Translations under genes and position numbers: made by a program
In this document: in pieces, positions 50,345 through 58,235 of the stretch
How the letters are laid out: every line of letters begins with the position of its first letter
How positions within the stretch are numbered: the first letter of the stretch is position 1
NCBI GenBank assembly: GCA_964520985.1
Contig: CAZFPB010000001.1
Coordinates: forward strand, 1,302,001 to 1,366,000
Direction of reading: 5' to 3'
Length of the DNA stretch: 64,000 bases
Source of the DNA: CAYSGL01 sp964520985
Lineage (GTDB): Bacteria > Pseudomonadota > Alphaproteobacteria > Micavibrionales > Micavibrionaceae
Notes under the pieces: model-generated
Told to the model about the DNA's origin: nothing
Database searches by the model: none
Seen by the model: only the letters and a program-made list of their open reading frames with translations

Positions 50345-52648
50345 ATGGCCTCATCATCCTCCAATTTTTTGTCTTTCCTCGACCCATTGACCGGCGCAGA
50401 CCGTCTGCGGCTGGAAAAATCGCGGCTGGAAGCGTTTCTGGATGCCATGCCCGGCCAATATTGTGGATTTGCGCAGGATGGCGCCGTGATTTATTCTGCT
50501 GGTTTCTGCCGCCTGCTCGGCATGGAGACGGTGAAAAACCTCGCAGATATTCAGGCCCGTCTGGCCACCAGCGATGCCGCCGCCCTGGAAGGTCAATGGG
50601 ACCGGCTGGAGCGCACAGGCCAGGCGTTCGTCCTCATCGCCCGTCATTCCGACAAGGAAACCCTTTATTTGCGCTTATCGGGTACACGCGGCATCGCACT
50701 CGACGGCCGCGACCAATTCGACATTCTCTGGATAGAGGATGTCACGAAACAGCATGCCGATCATATTTTGCTGCAGCAAAAACACGATCAGTCAGAGAAA
50801 GAAAAAATCGTCTTCCAGAGCATGATCGATCACCTTCCGCGCCTGTTCTGGCGCCGCGGAGCGGGCTCCGAACTTCAATGGGTCAATCAGGCATATAGCG
50901 ATGCATTCGGCAAGGAAGCGCAGCAAATTATTGCCGAGCAGGTGGAGATCGTCACGGCCGGGAAGGCCAAGGCTCCACCGCCTAAGGACATGGCAAAAAC
51001 CGCACTGTCCACGGGTGAGACCCAAAGTGTGCGCAGCCACGTCATTATCAAAGGCCAGCGCAAAATGATGCTGCTCACCGAACTCCCCCTGCCCCGCCAT
51101 GGCGGCACGATGGGCTTCGCCCTCGACCTCACCCGCGAAGAAGAGTTGGAGCGCGAGCTCGAGCGTGAACGCGCCATGACCAAAGGTATGCTGGAACAAC
51201 TGCGCACCGCCATCTCCATCTACGGCGCCGATCAGCGGCTGACCTTCTATAATTCCGCCTATGCCCAGTTATGGGGGATCGAAGAGGAATGGCTGAACAA
51301 ACGCCCCAAAATAGGCGAAGTGCTGGAGCGCCTGCGTGAACAGCGCAAGCTGCCGGAACAGGCCGATTTCAAGAAATTCAAGGATCATTGGGTGCGGCTT
51401 TTCAGCAACCTCATGGAGCCGGAAGAAGATATCATGTATCTGCCCGACGATACGGTGCTGCGCCGCGTAGTCGTGCCCCACTCGACCGGGGCTGGCGGCG
51501 GCCTGATGTTTACTTTTGAAGATGTGACAAGCCGTCTGGCACTCGAGAGTTCCTACAATACGCTGATCGCCGTGCAAAAAGAGACGCTGGATAATCTGGC
51601 AGAAGGTGTGGCGGTATTCGGCGGCGACGGACGTCTGAAATTCTCCAATCCTGCTTATGCGCGCCTCTGGAAACTCAACCCAGAAGACCTCGAGGGTGAG
51701 CCCCATATTACCAAACTCAGTGAACGTCTGGCCGGATTTTTTGCTGCAGAAAATTGGCCCGCACAAAAGAAAATCGTTCAGAGCCTCGTCCATGATCGCG
51801 CCGCGCAGGAAGGCCGTTTTATATTGGAAGACGGCCGTAGCGTAGATTATACAACGGTTCCGCTGCCTGACGGGGGTAAGCTGATCTCGCATTTTGATAT
51901 GACGGCGACCGTTCAGGTGCAACACGCGCTGCAAGATAAAAATGCTGCACTCGAGGCGGCGGAGCGTTTGAAACTCGACTTCTTGGCCAACGTTTCCTAC
52001 CAATTGCGCACCCCGCTTGCCGCGATCATGGGATTCGCTGAAATTCTCACCAATGAATTTTTTGGCACGATTAATCCGAAGCAAAAAGAATACACGCAAG
52101 GTATTGAAGAAGCGGGCCAGCGCCTGCTTTCACTGATTGACGATATTCTGGACCTGTCGACGATTGAGGCGGGATATCTGGAACTGCACAAAACACAGGT
52201 GGATGTGGCTGTCATGCTGCGCGGTCTGGTTGACTTGACACAGGACTGGGCGCGCAAGGAAAAGGTCGAGATTACGCTCTCGATCGCGCCTGATTTATGC
52301 CTCATCAATGCCGATGAACGCCGCATCAAACAGATCCTGCTAAACCTGCTCCGCAACGCTATCAATCATACGCCCGAAGGCGGCCGTATTACACTGACTG
52401 CCGCTTTAAAGGCGCAGCACATCATCCTGACCGTGACCGATACGGGAAGCGGGATTCCCCCGGAAGATCAGCGCCGCATTTTTGAGCCGTTTGAGCGTGG
52501 TGGTGGGGCGCCCACTGGGGGGACGCGCGGCGCGGGACTAGGCCTTAGTCTGGTCAAAAATATTGCGGAACTGCATGGCGGCACTGTTACGCTGACAAGC
52601 GTCGAAGATCAGGGATCCACCTTTACCATCAACCTGCCTTGTGCCTAG
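50345..52648 (+). CDS. divL: DivL-type PAS histidine-kinase homologue with H-box tyrosine
   Basis: A 767-aa signalling protein with no clear membrane helix, three or four PAS-like regions (about 25-130, 160-265, 285-400, 420-530), and a HisKA/HATPase core. The H-box reads FLANVSYQLRTPL, so the phosphoacceptor histidine is tyrosine (residue 552), the hallmark of Caulobacter DivL, which acts as a DivK-responsive regulator of CckA rather than as an ordinary kinase. The ATP-binding N-box (NLLRNAINHTP), DTGSGIPP and GAGLGLSLVKNI are intact. The neighbourhood with tsaE, murU, addB and addA is the usual one. A consensus promoter and a repeat element lie upstream. Confidence 0.9.
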   Translation: MASSSSNFLSFLDPLTGADRLRLEKSRLEAFLDAMPGQYCGFAQDGAVIYSAGFCRLLGMETVKNLADIQARLATSDAAALEGQWDRLERTGQAFVLIARHSDKETLYLRLSGTRGIALDGRDQFDILWIEDVTKQHADHILLQQKHDQSEKEKIVFQSMIDHLPRLFWRRGAGSELQWVNQAYSDAFGKEAQQIIAEQVEIVTAGKAKAPPPKDMAKTALSTGETQSVRSHVIIKGQRKMMLLTELPLPRHGGTMGFALDLTREEELERELERERAMTKGMLEQLRTAISIYGADQRLTFYNSAYAQLWGIEEEWLNKRPKIGEVLERLREQRKLPEQADFKKFKDHWVRLFSNLMEPEEDIMYLPDDTVLRRVVVPHSTGAGGGLMFTFEDVTSRLALESSYNTLIAVQKETLDNLAEGVAVFGGDGRLKFSNPAYARLWKLNPEDLEGEPHITKLSERLAGFFAAENWPAQKKIVQSLVHDRAAQEGRFILEDGRSVDYTTVPLPDGGKLISHFDMTATVQVQHALQDKNAALEAAERLKLDFLANVSYQLRTPLAAIMGFAEILTNEFFGTINPKQKEYTQGIEEAGQRLLSLIDDILDLSTIEAGYLELHKTQVDVAVMLRGLVDLTQDWARKEKVEITLSIAPDLCLINADERRIKQILLNLLRNAINHTPEGGRITLTAALKAQHIILTVTDTGSGIPPEDQRRIFEPFERGGGAPTGGTRGAGLGLSLVKNIAELHGGTVTLTSVEDQGSTFTINLPCA

Positions 52649-53043
52649 TAGCAAGTTGCCGACCAGTCATAACCCTTACCCTCTTTTTTGGGTGTCGCAT
52701 TGATCGTAATTGGCTGGCCCAGCTTGGTCTTGCATTCAAACAAAGGGAACAGCGAGCGCAGCGTCAAAATCAGCTTTTGCCCTTCAAAAAACGGGCCGTT
52801 GGAGCAAATCTGTGTGGTTTCGTCAGGCTGCATGCGTAAATTCGATTTGTAATAGGCCGTTTCCCCATTCGGCATTTTGACTTTGTCGGTTTCAACGCTC
52901 CCGTAAATCGCAAAACCGGATTTGTTGATCAACTCGCTGCAAATGGGCGAATCGATAAACTGATCGCTACGCGTTTGAGCACCGGAGGGCCCTGAGAGGG
53001 CAACAAACGAGGCACACAGGGGAATAAGCCAGAATGATCGCAT
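52645..53043 (-). CDS. Secreted hypothetical protein, 132 aa
   Basis: A signal peptide (residues 1-22, ending SGAQ-T) leads to a small domain with four cysteines after it (SPICSEL, TQICSNG, FECKTK, SATCY), spaced to allow two disulfides in the periplasm. LINKSGFAIYGSVETDK and YYKSNLRMQPDE suggest a beta-sandwich. No family is recognised. Its stop shares CTAG with the divL stop; upstream lies the ferredoxin-NADP reductase gene, 17 bp away on the same strand, so they may be co-transcribed. Confidence 0.65.
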   Translation of the reverse strand: MRSFWLIPLCASFVALSGPSGAQTRSDQFIDSPICSELINKSGFAIYGSVETDKVKMPNGETAYYKSNLRMQPDETTQICSNGPFFEGQKLILTLRSLFPLFECKTKLGQPITINATPKKEGKGYDWSATCY

Positions 53044-53060
53044 AAGTCACTCTACCACGC

Positions 53061-54080
53061 TTAAATCTCGCCGGGGAGCCCTTTTGTCGTGGAATATTCC
53101 ATGTGCAAGGGCGTGTGGGGATTAATCTGACGGTAAATAGCATGCGCGGCCTGTGCCGCTTCGCCAAATCCTGTCAAGATCAGCTTGAGCTTGTCTTTGT
53201 AAGTAACAATGTCGCCAATAGCATATATACCCGGGGCGGAAGTTGCACAACTCCCATAATCGATCACAATATGATTCTTATCCAACCCTAAACCCCATTT
53301 GGCCAAAGGCCCCAATTCCATAGACAATCCATAGAAAGGCAAGAGGATATCCGTGCGTATGTCTTCAAACGTTTCATCATCGTACTGTATGCGCACAGAT
53401 GTTAACTGTCCGTCTTTTCCGTCCAGAGAGTGGAGCTGGCTGGGTACAGCAAGGCGTATGCGACCAAGGCCTACCAAGGTCTCCAGTTGATGAACGCTTT
53501 CAGGCGCTGCGCGAAACTTGGCGCGACGATGCACCAATGTGATACTTTGTGCCGTCTCCACCAAAGATAAAGCCCAGTCGACAGCACTATCGCCTCCGCC
53601 AGCGATCATTACATGCTTGTTGGCCATATCTGTCTTGCGGCGTACAGCATAAAATACTGATTTATTTTCGTACGCATCCAAATTGTCTAAAGGCGGACGG
53701 TTGGGACCAAAAGCCCCCGCCCCTGCGGCAATAATGACGGCTTTGGCAATGATTTCCGTGCCGGCACTCGTTCTAACATGCCATAAGCCATTATTGTCGC
53801 CTAAAGAAACAACCTGTTGATTTGTGTTATATGTTGGGTTAAACGGCGCGGCCTGTCGCTCTAGTTTTTCAATCAAATCACCCGCGAGAATACTGGGATA
53901 GCCTGGAATATCGTAAATAGGCTTTTCCGGATACAGCGCCGTGCATTGTCCGCCAATTTCCGGCAGGGCATCTATGACATGACAACGGAAACCCAGCATG
54001 CCACATTCAAAGACGGCAAACAGACCTACAGGCCCCGCGCCAATAATAACCACATCCGTTTGATGAATTTGTGCTGTCAT
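53061..54080 (-). CDS. Ferredoxin/flavodoxin-NADP reductase, thioredoxin-reductase-like
   Basis: A homodimer-type FAD enzyme (339 aa) that exchanges electrons between NADPH and ferredoxin or flavodoxin. The FAD site is VVIIGAGPVGLF (residues 10-21), with GGQCTALYPEKPIYDIPG after it; the NADPH site is MIAGGGDSAVDWALSL. The redox CxxC of thioredoxin reductase is absent, and the FAD-closing segment is GIYAIGDIVTY. I use the ATG at 54080, with GGAGG seven bases upstream; the frame is open to 54173. It is divergent from tsaE. Its base composition looks more A/T-rich than that of divL. Confidence 0.9.
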   Translation of the reverse strand: MTAQIHQTDVVIIGAGPVGLFAVFECGMLGFRCHVIDALPEIGGQCTALYPEKPIYDIPGYPSILAGDLIEKLERQAAPFNPTYNTNQQVVSLGDNNGLWHVRTSAGTEIIAKAVIIAAGAGAFGPNRPPLDNLDAYENKSVFYAVRRKTDMANKHVMIAGGGDSAVDWALSLVETAQSITLVHRRAKFRAAPESVHQLETLVGLGRIRLAVPSQLHSLDGKDGQLTSVRIQYDDETFEDIRTDILLPFYGLSMELGPLAKWGLGLDKNHIVIDYGSCATSAPGIYAIGDIVTYKDKLKLILTGFGEAAQAAHAIYRQINPHTPLHMEYSTTKGLPGEI

Positions 54081-54143
54081 GTCTTTTCCTCCAGCCCCTT
54101 GCTGGTATAAGAAAGAATAGACCGAAAGAAAAGCGCTAATAAG

Positions 54144-54569
54144 ATGCCGGAATTTTTCACACACGATGAACAAGAAACTCGGGCTTTAGCAGCAATCTTG
54201 TCGCAAACCGCCAAAGTTGGCGACATTTTTACCCTAAGCGGCGATCTGGGTGCCGGAAAAAGCGCCTTTGCGCGCGGATTTATTCAGTCGCTTTTAGGAA
54301 ACATTGATGTGCCCAGCCCCACCTTTACCCTTGTGCAAAATTATGAAGGCCCAAACGGCCCTCTGTATCATTTTGATTTATATCGACTGGAAAACCCACA
54401 CGATGTGCTCGAACTTGGCTGGGATGAAGCGCTGGCGGAGGGTATTTGCCTGATTGAATGGCCGGATAAGGCTGGCGATTATCTGCCCTATAATGCACAT
54501 ACAATCGTATTCACGGTCCTGAGCGATACTTCACGAAAGATTGTTTTTGATGACATACACGCCCGATAA
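54144..54569 (+). CDS. tsaE: tRNA threonylcarbamoyladenosine ATPase TsaE
   Basis: The ATPase that drives the TsaBD complex making t6A37 in tRNA. 141 aa. The P-loop is GDLGAGKSAFARGF (near 33-46); SPTFTLVQNYEG and the YHFDLYRLENPHD segment with the switch aspartate, then LIEWPDKAG, are diagnostic. It lies 63 bp from the divergent reductase gene and overlaps the murU start by 20 bp, the order usual in alphaproteobacteria except that amgK is missing in between. Confidence 0.95.
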   Translation: MPEFFTHDEQETRALAAILSQTAKVGDIFTLSGDLGAGKSAFARGFIQSLLGNIDVPSPTFTLVQNYEGPNGPLYHFDLYRLENPHDVLELGWDEALAEGICLIEWPDKAGDYLPYNAHTIVFTVLSDTSRKIVFDDIHAR

Positions 54570-55266
54570 AGCCTTTTTGCTCACTGCTGGTATGGGGACG
54601 CGGCTTCGGCCGCATACGGATACTATGCCCAAACCGATGGTACCAGTCGGCGGAAAAGCCATTTTGGACTATACTTTGGATAAATTGGCGGCGATTGGCG
54701 TAGAAAACGTTTGGCTAAACCTTCATTATCTGCCTGATGTGATAAAAAATCATGTAAATTTTCGGAAAAATCCGATTATTCATCTATCAGAAGAGGAAAT
54801 ATTGCTCAATACGGGCGGGGGCGTTAAAAAATGCTTAAAAGAGATAGGAAATTCGCCCTTTTACCTGATTAATGGCGATGCTTTGTGGGAAAATGAGCAG
54901 GAAGAAGCGCTTTTAACTCTATCCAATGCCTATAATTCAGCCGATACGGATTTGATATTATTACTGCAGCCTGTGACAGATATGAACCTCACGCATGGAG
55001 TAGGTGATTACGATATTAAAGACGGCATCGTCAGACGCAATAAACAAAAACAGGGACAGTATATGTTTACTGGCATTCGGATCGCTCACCCTCGACTCTT
55101 TGACTATCAACAGGCAGAGCCTGAAATTTTTTCGTTTTTAGAGTTAATGGACGAAGCAGAAAAACGGGGACGTCTTGGATATGTGATACATACTGGCCGC
55201 TGGCATCATATCAGTACGCCTGAGGATCTCGCGGCCGTTGATTACGCCTATCGGAGCCGTTTGTGA
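54550..55266 (+). CDS. murU: N-acetylmuramate-1-phosphate uridylyltransferase MurU
   Basis: A nucleotidyltransferase (238 aa) of the peptidoglycan-recycling route that makes UDP-MurNAc from MurNAc-1-phosphate. The nucleotide loop is LLTAGMGTRLRPHTDTMPKPM (in two parts, near 11-31), followed by KAILDYTLDKLAAIGV, LLNTGGGVKKCL and NGDALWEN with the metal aspartate. The start is the ATG at 54550; a TTG three codons earlier is also in frame. It overlaps tsaE by 20 bp and addB by 4 bp. The kinase AmgK that normally supplies its substrate is not adjacent. A related sugar-1-phosphate substrate is possible. Confidence 0.88.
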   Translation: MTYTPDKAFLLTAGMGTRLRPHTDTMPKPMVPVGGKAILDYTLDKLAAIGVENVWLNLHYLPDVIKNHVNFRKNPIIHLSEEEILLNTGGGVKKCLKEIGNSPFYLINGDALWENEQEEALLTLSNAYNSADTDLILLLQPVTDMNLTHGVGDYDIKDGIVRRNKQKQGQYMFTGIRIAHPRLFDYQQAEPEIFSFLELMDEAEKRGRLGYVIHTGRWHHISTPEDLAAVDYAYRSRL

Positions 55267-58235
55267 GCGTCGCCTCTCTCTATACGATTCCGCCGCATCA
55301 GCCTTTTGCCCAGACTTTGGTCAAAGGTCTTCTAAACCAAGCCACCTTAACGGGCATCCCCCTTCATCATACGTTTGTCTTACTCCCCACTAGGCGTGCC
55401 TGCCGCGCTGTACGTGAAGCGTTTCTGCAAGAAACGAACGGCAAACCCCTTTTATTGCCAAGGTTGCAGCCTTTGGGAGACATCGATGCAGAGGAGCTGT
55501 ATCTGACCGTTGACCCCGATATTGATCTATCTATACCCCCTGCTATTACCCCCATAAAAAGGCAATTACTATTGGCGCGTCTGATTGCAGCGCGTGAAAA
55601 CGGGGGAGGGATTGAATATGAAAGACATCTTCCTCTGGCCAAAGCATTAGGGAGCCTTATGGACCAGATTTACACGGAAAATCTGAGTCTATCCTCTCTG
55701 CCCCATCTGGTAAAAGGCACGGATTTTGCCGATCACTGGCAAATTACGGTAGATTTTCTAACTATTTTAAGCGAGCACTGGCCCCGCATACTGGAAACGG
55801 AAGGTGTCATAGATGCGGCGGATCGACGAAACCGGTTGATGAACATGCTTGCGGAGCACTGGGAACGCCAGCCGCCACCCTATTCTGTTATTGCGGCTGG
55901 CTCCACCGGTTCGATTCCTGCAACTGGCCGCCTGCTGAAAGTGATTGCTTTCATGCCCAATGGGGCGGTCGTTCTACCGGGGTTGGATCAAATAATAAGC
56001 GAGGAAGACTGGGCCTACGTGCGCGAAGGTCACCCGCAAGCCACGCTTAAAAATCTACTCACCCTATTTAAAGTAGATCGAGCACAGGTACAGCCTTGGC
56101 TTTTATCCCAAACCAGCCATTCCGCTACACGTACAAGATTGGCCAGCGAAGTCATGCGCCCTGCCGAAACAGCAGATCGCTGGCAGAAACTGGCATGGAC
56201 GCAGGCCGATAGAAAGGCCAGCGTGTCAAACCTGCATTACATAGAAGCCGAAACATCCCATGATGAAGCCGATAAGATCGCTTTTCTGTTACGTGAAATT
56301 CTTGAAGAGGGCGGCAAAACCGCTCTGGTTATAACGCCCGACCGGACACTGGCAGCCCGTATTACCACGTCAATCGCGCGTTGGGGCATACAATTGGATG
56401 ATAGTGCCGGGCAGCCTCTTATTCATACACCGGCAACGCGTTTTTTCTTGTCTCTCGCTGAAATGATAACGCAAGGACTAAAACCATCGCTCCTGTTAGC
56501 CACCTTAAAACACGATCTGTGCCGTGCTCCTTTTTCTCCTGAGTTTGTCAGCCAGCTGGAAACCGAACTCCTACGCGGATTGACACCACCCCCAGGGCCA
56601 GTAGGCCTGATCCAGTATTATGAGACAAAGCTGGCTGATCCGCGTGTACGGCGTAAACCAAAGCCGATCAGGGAAGATCTGGATCACCTGAATGAACTTG
56701 TGTCCCCTTTTTACATGTTTATGCAACAGCCCACAGTTTCTCTTGAAGAAGCGTTGGAACGCCATATTACCTTGGCGGAAAGACTTGCGGGCGACGGTAT
56801 CTTATGGCGGGACGATGATGGCGTGGCACTAGCCGACTTTTTGAGCCAACTTCGTAAAGAGGTACAAGGCGTACCCAATATAAAACCCCAGGATTATCCG
56901 TTATTTTTAAAAGAGTTAATTAAAGGACAGACTATACGTCCGGCATACGGCACACACCCCCGTTTATCCGTTATGGGACAACTCGAAGCACGCTTAATTC
57001 ATGCAGACCGGCTAATTCTGGCGGGTTTGAATGAGGGTACGTGGCCGCCAGATACCGGCACAGACCCTTTTTTATCAAGGCCTATGAAGCATGATTTTGG
57101 CTTGCCGCCCCCTGAACGCGCCGTTGGTCTATCGGCTCATGACTTCGTACAGGGCTTTTGTGCCGGCGAAGTGTACCTGACCCGCGCAAAAAAGGCGGAC
57201 GGTGCCCCGACTATTCCGGCTCGCTGGATATCAAGACTGGACACGGTTTTAACTGCTTTGGGTACATCCCTAGCCTCTCTGCATCGACCGGAACTCGACA
57301 ACTGGCGCGAAACGATACAACAGGTTGGGTCCGCCAAACCCGTTATCAGGCCGTCCCCGAGACCCGAAATTGACATACGCCCAGCCTGTTTATCCGTCAC
57401 CAAGATCGAGACATGGCTCAAAGATCCTTACAGTGTTTACGCCCAATACATACTGGAACTGGACAAGCTAAAGCCTCTGGAACAGGAAACCGATGCCGCC
57501 ATACGTGGTACGCTTATCCATGAAATTCTGGAAAAGTTTGTGGCACATACGGCAGAACTCGCCCATCTGCCTGCCAATGCCGAAGATTTGTTTCTCAAAA
57601 TAGCCAAGGAAACGCTGCCCAGACACGTCCCTGCTGAAGCAGATCAGGCGTTACTCTGGCCCAAAATAATAAGGATCGCCCAATGGTTTATTCCACAGGA
57701 ATCCCGTTGGCGTACGCTTGCAAGTCCAGGATTGCGGGAAGTTCACACCACATGGCAGCTACAACCGGGAAACCGGCCTTTTGTGCTGTCGGGAATTGCT
57801 GATCGGATCGATCATCTGAAAACCGGGACAGCGGCGCTCATTGATTATAAATCAGGGGGGGCTAGCCTTTATACACCAGGCGGTATTAAATCCGGTAAGT
57901 TGCCGCAACTGCCGTTGGAAGCCCTTATGCTAAAAAATGGGGCTTTTGCTGACAAGGGCATTTCTTTGACAAAAACAGGGACACTATCCTATTGGATCGC
58001 CAGCGGTGGAAAAACACCGGGTGACGTAAAAGAAATTAATGATGAGGGGCAGATTGACGCCAGTGTATCTGCCGTAGAAAGCGCATTGTACGATCTGATT
58101 ACCGCGTACGAAAAGCCTGAAACCCCTTACTATGCCTTGCCCATGCTATCACGTGCCCCAAGGTACAATGATTATGCTCATTTATCGCGCGTACAAGAAT
58201 GGACAGCGCTTGATGAAGGGGAAGATGTGGCATGA
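55263..58235 (+). CDS. addB: Double-strand break repair nuclease subunit AddB
   Basis: The AddB half (990 aa) of the AddAB helicase-nuclease that resects DNA ends for RecA loading. The start is GTG at 55263, overlapping the murU stop by 4 bp. The N-terminal helicase-like half keeps only a degenerate ATP site (VLLPTRRACRAVREAF). Helicase-like segments (LEARLIHADRLILAGLNEGTWPP in pieces) lie near 575-605. The C-terminal PD-(D/E)XK nuclease has GTLIHEILEKF near 755 and ALIDYKSGG near 860. No four-cysteine iron-sulphur signature as in Firmicutes AddB was seen. It overlaps addA by 4 bp. Confidence 0.94.
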   Translation: MSVASLYTIPPHQPFAQTLVKGLLNQATLTGIPLHHTFVLLPTRRACRAVREAFLQETNGKPLLLPRLQPLGDIDAEELYLTVDPDIDLSIPPAITPIKRQLLLARLIAARENGGGIEYERHLPLAKALGSLMDQIYTENLSLSSLPHLVKGTDFADHWQITVDFLTILSEHWPRILETEGVIDAADRRNRLMNMLAEHWERQPPPYSVIAAGSTGSIPATGRLLKVIAFMPNGAVVLPGLDQIISEEDWAYVREGHPQATLKNLLTLFKVDRAQVQPWLLSQTSHSATRTRLASEVMRPAETADRWQKLAWTQADRKASVSNLHYIEAETSHDEADKIAFLLREILEEGGKTALVITPDRTLAARITTSIARWGIQLDDSAGQPLIHTPATRFFLSLAEMITQGLKPSLLLATLKHDLCRAPFSPEFVSQLETELLRGLTPPPGPVGLIQYYETKLADPRVRRKPKPIREDLDHLNELVSPFYMFMQQPTVSLEEALERHITLAERLAGDGILWRDDDGVALADFLSQLRKEVQGVPNIKPQDYPLFLKELIKGQTIRPAYGTHPRLSVMGQLEARLIHADRLILAGLNEGTWPPDTGTDPFLSRPMKHDFGLPPPERAVGLSAHDFVQGFCAGEVYLTRAKKADGAPTIPARWISRLDTVLTALGTSLASLHRPELDNWRETIQQVGSAKPVIRPSPRPEIDIRPACLSVTKIETWLKDPYSVYAQYILELDKLKPLEQETDAAIRGTLIHEILEKFVAHTAELAHLPANAEDLFLKIAKETLPRHVPAEADQALLWPKIIRIAQWFIPQESRWRTLASPGLREVHTTWQLQPGNRPFVLSGIADRIDHLKTGTAALIDYKSGGASLYTPGGIKSGKLPQLPLEALMLKNGAFADKGISLTKTGTLSYWIASGGKTPGDVKEINDEGQIDASVSAVESALYDLITAYEKPETPYYALPMLSRAPRYNDYAHLSRVQEWTALDEGEDVA

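Noticed and set aside
50260..50448. A 62-aa frame on the minus strand over the divL start
   Set aside because: It overlaps the divL N-terminus, has no ribosome site, and its sequence is explained as the antisense of divL and its leader.
55908..55918. tRNA T-arm-like motif GGTTCGATTCC
   Set aside because: It lies inside the addB reading frame, and no acceptor, D-arm or anticodon arms can be formed around it.
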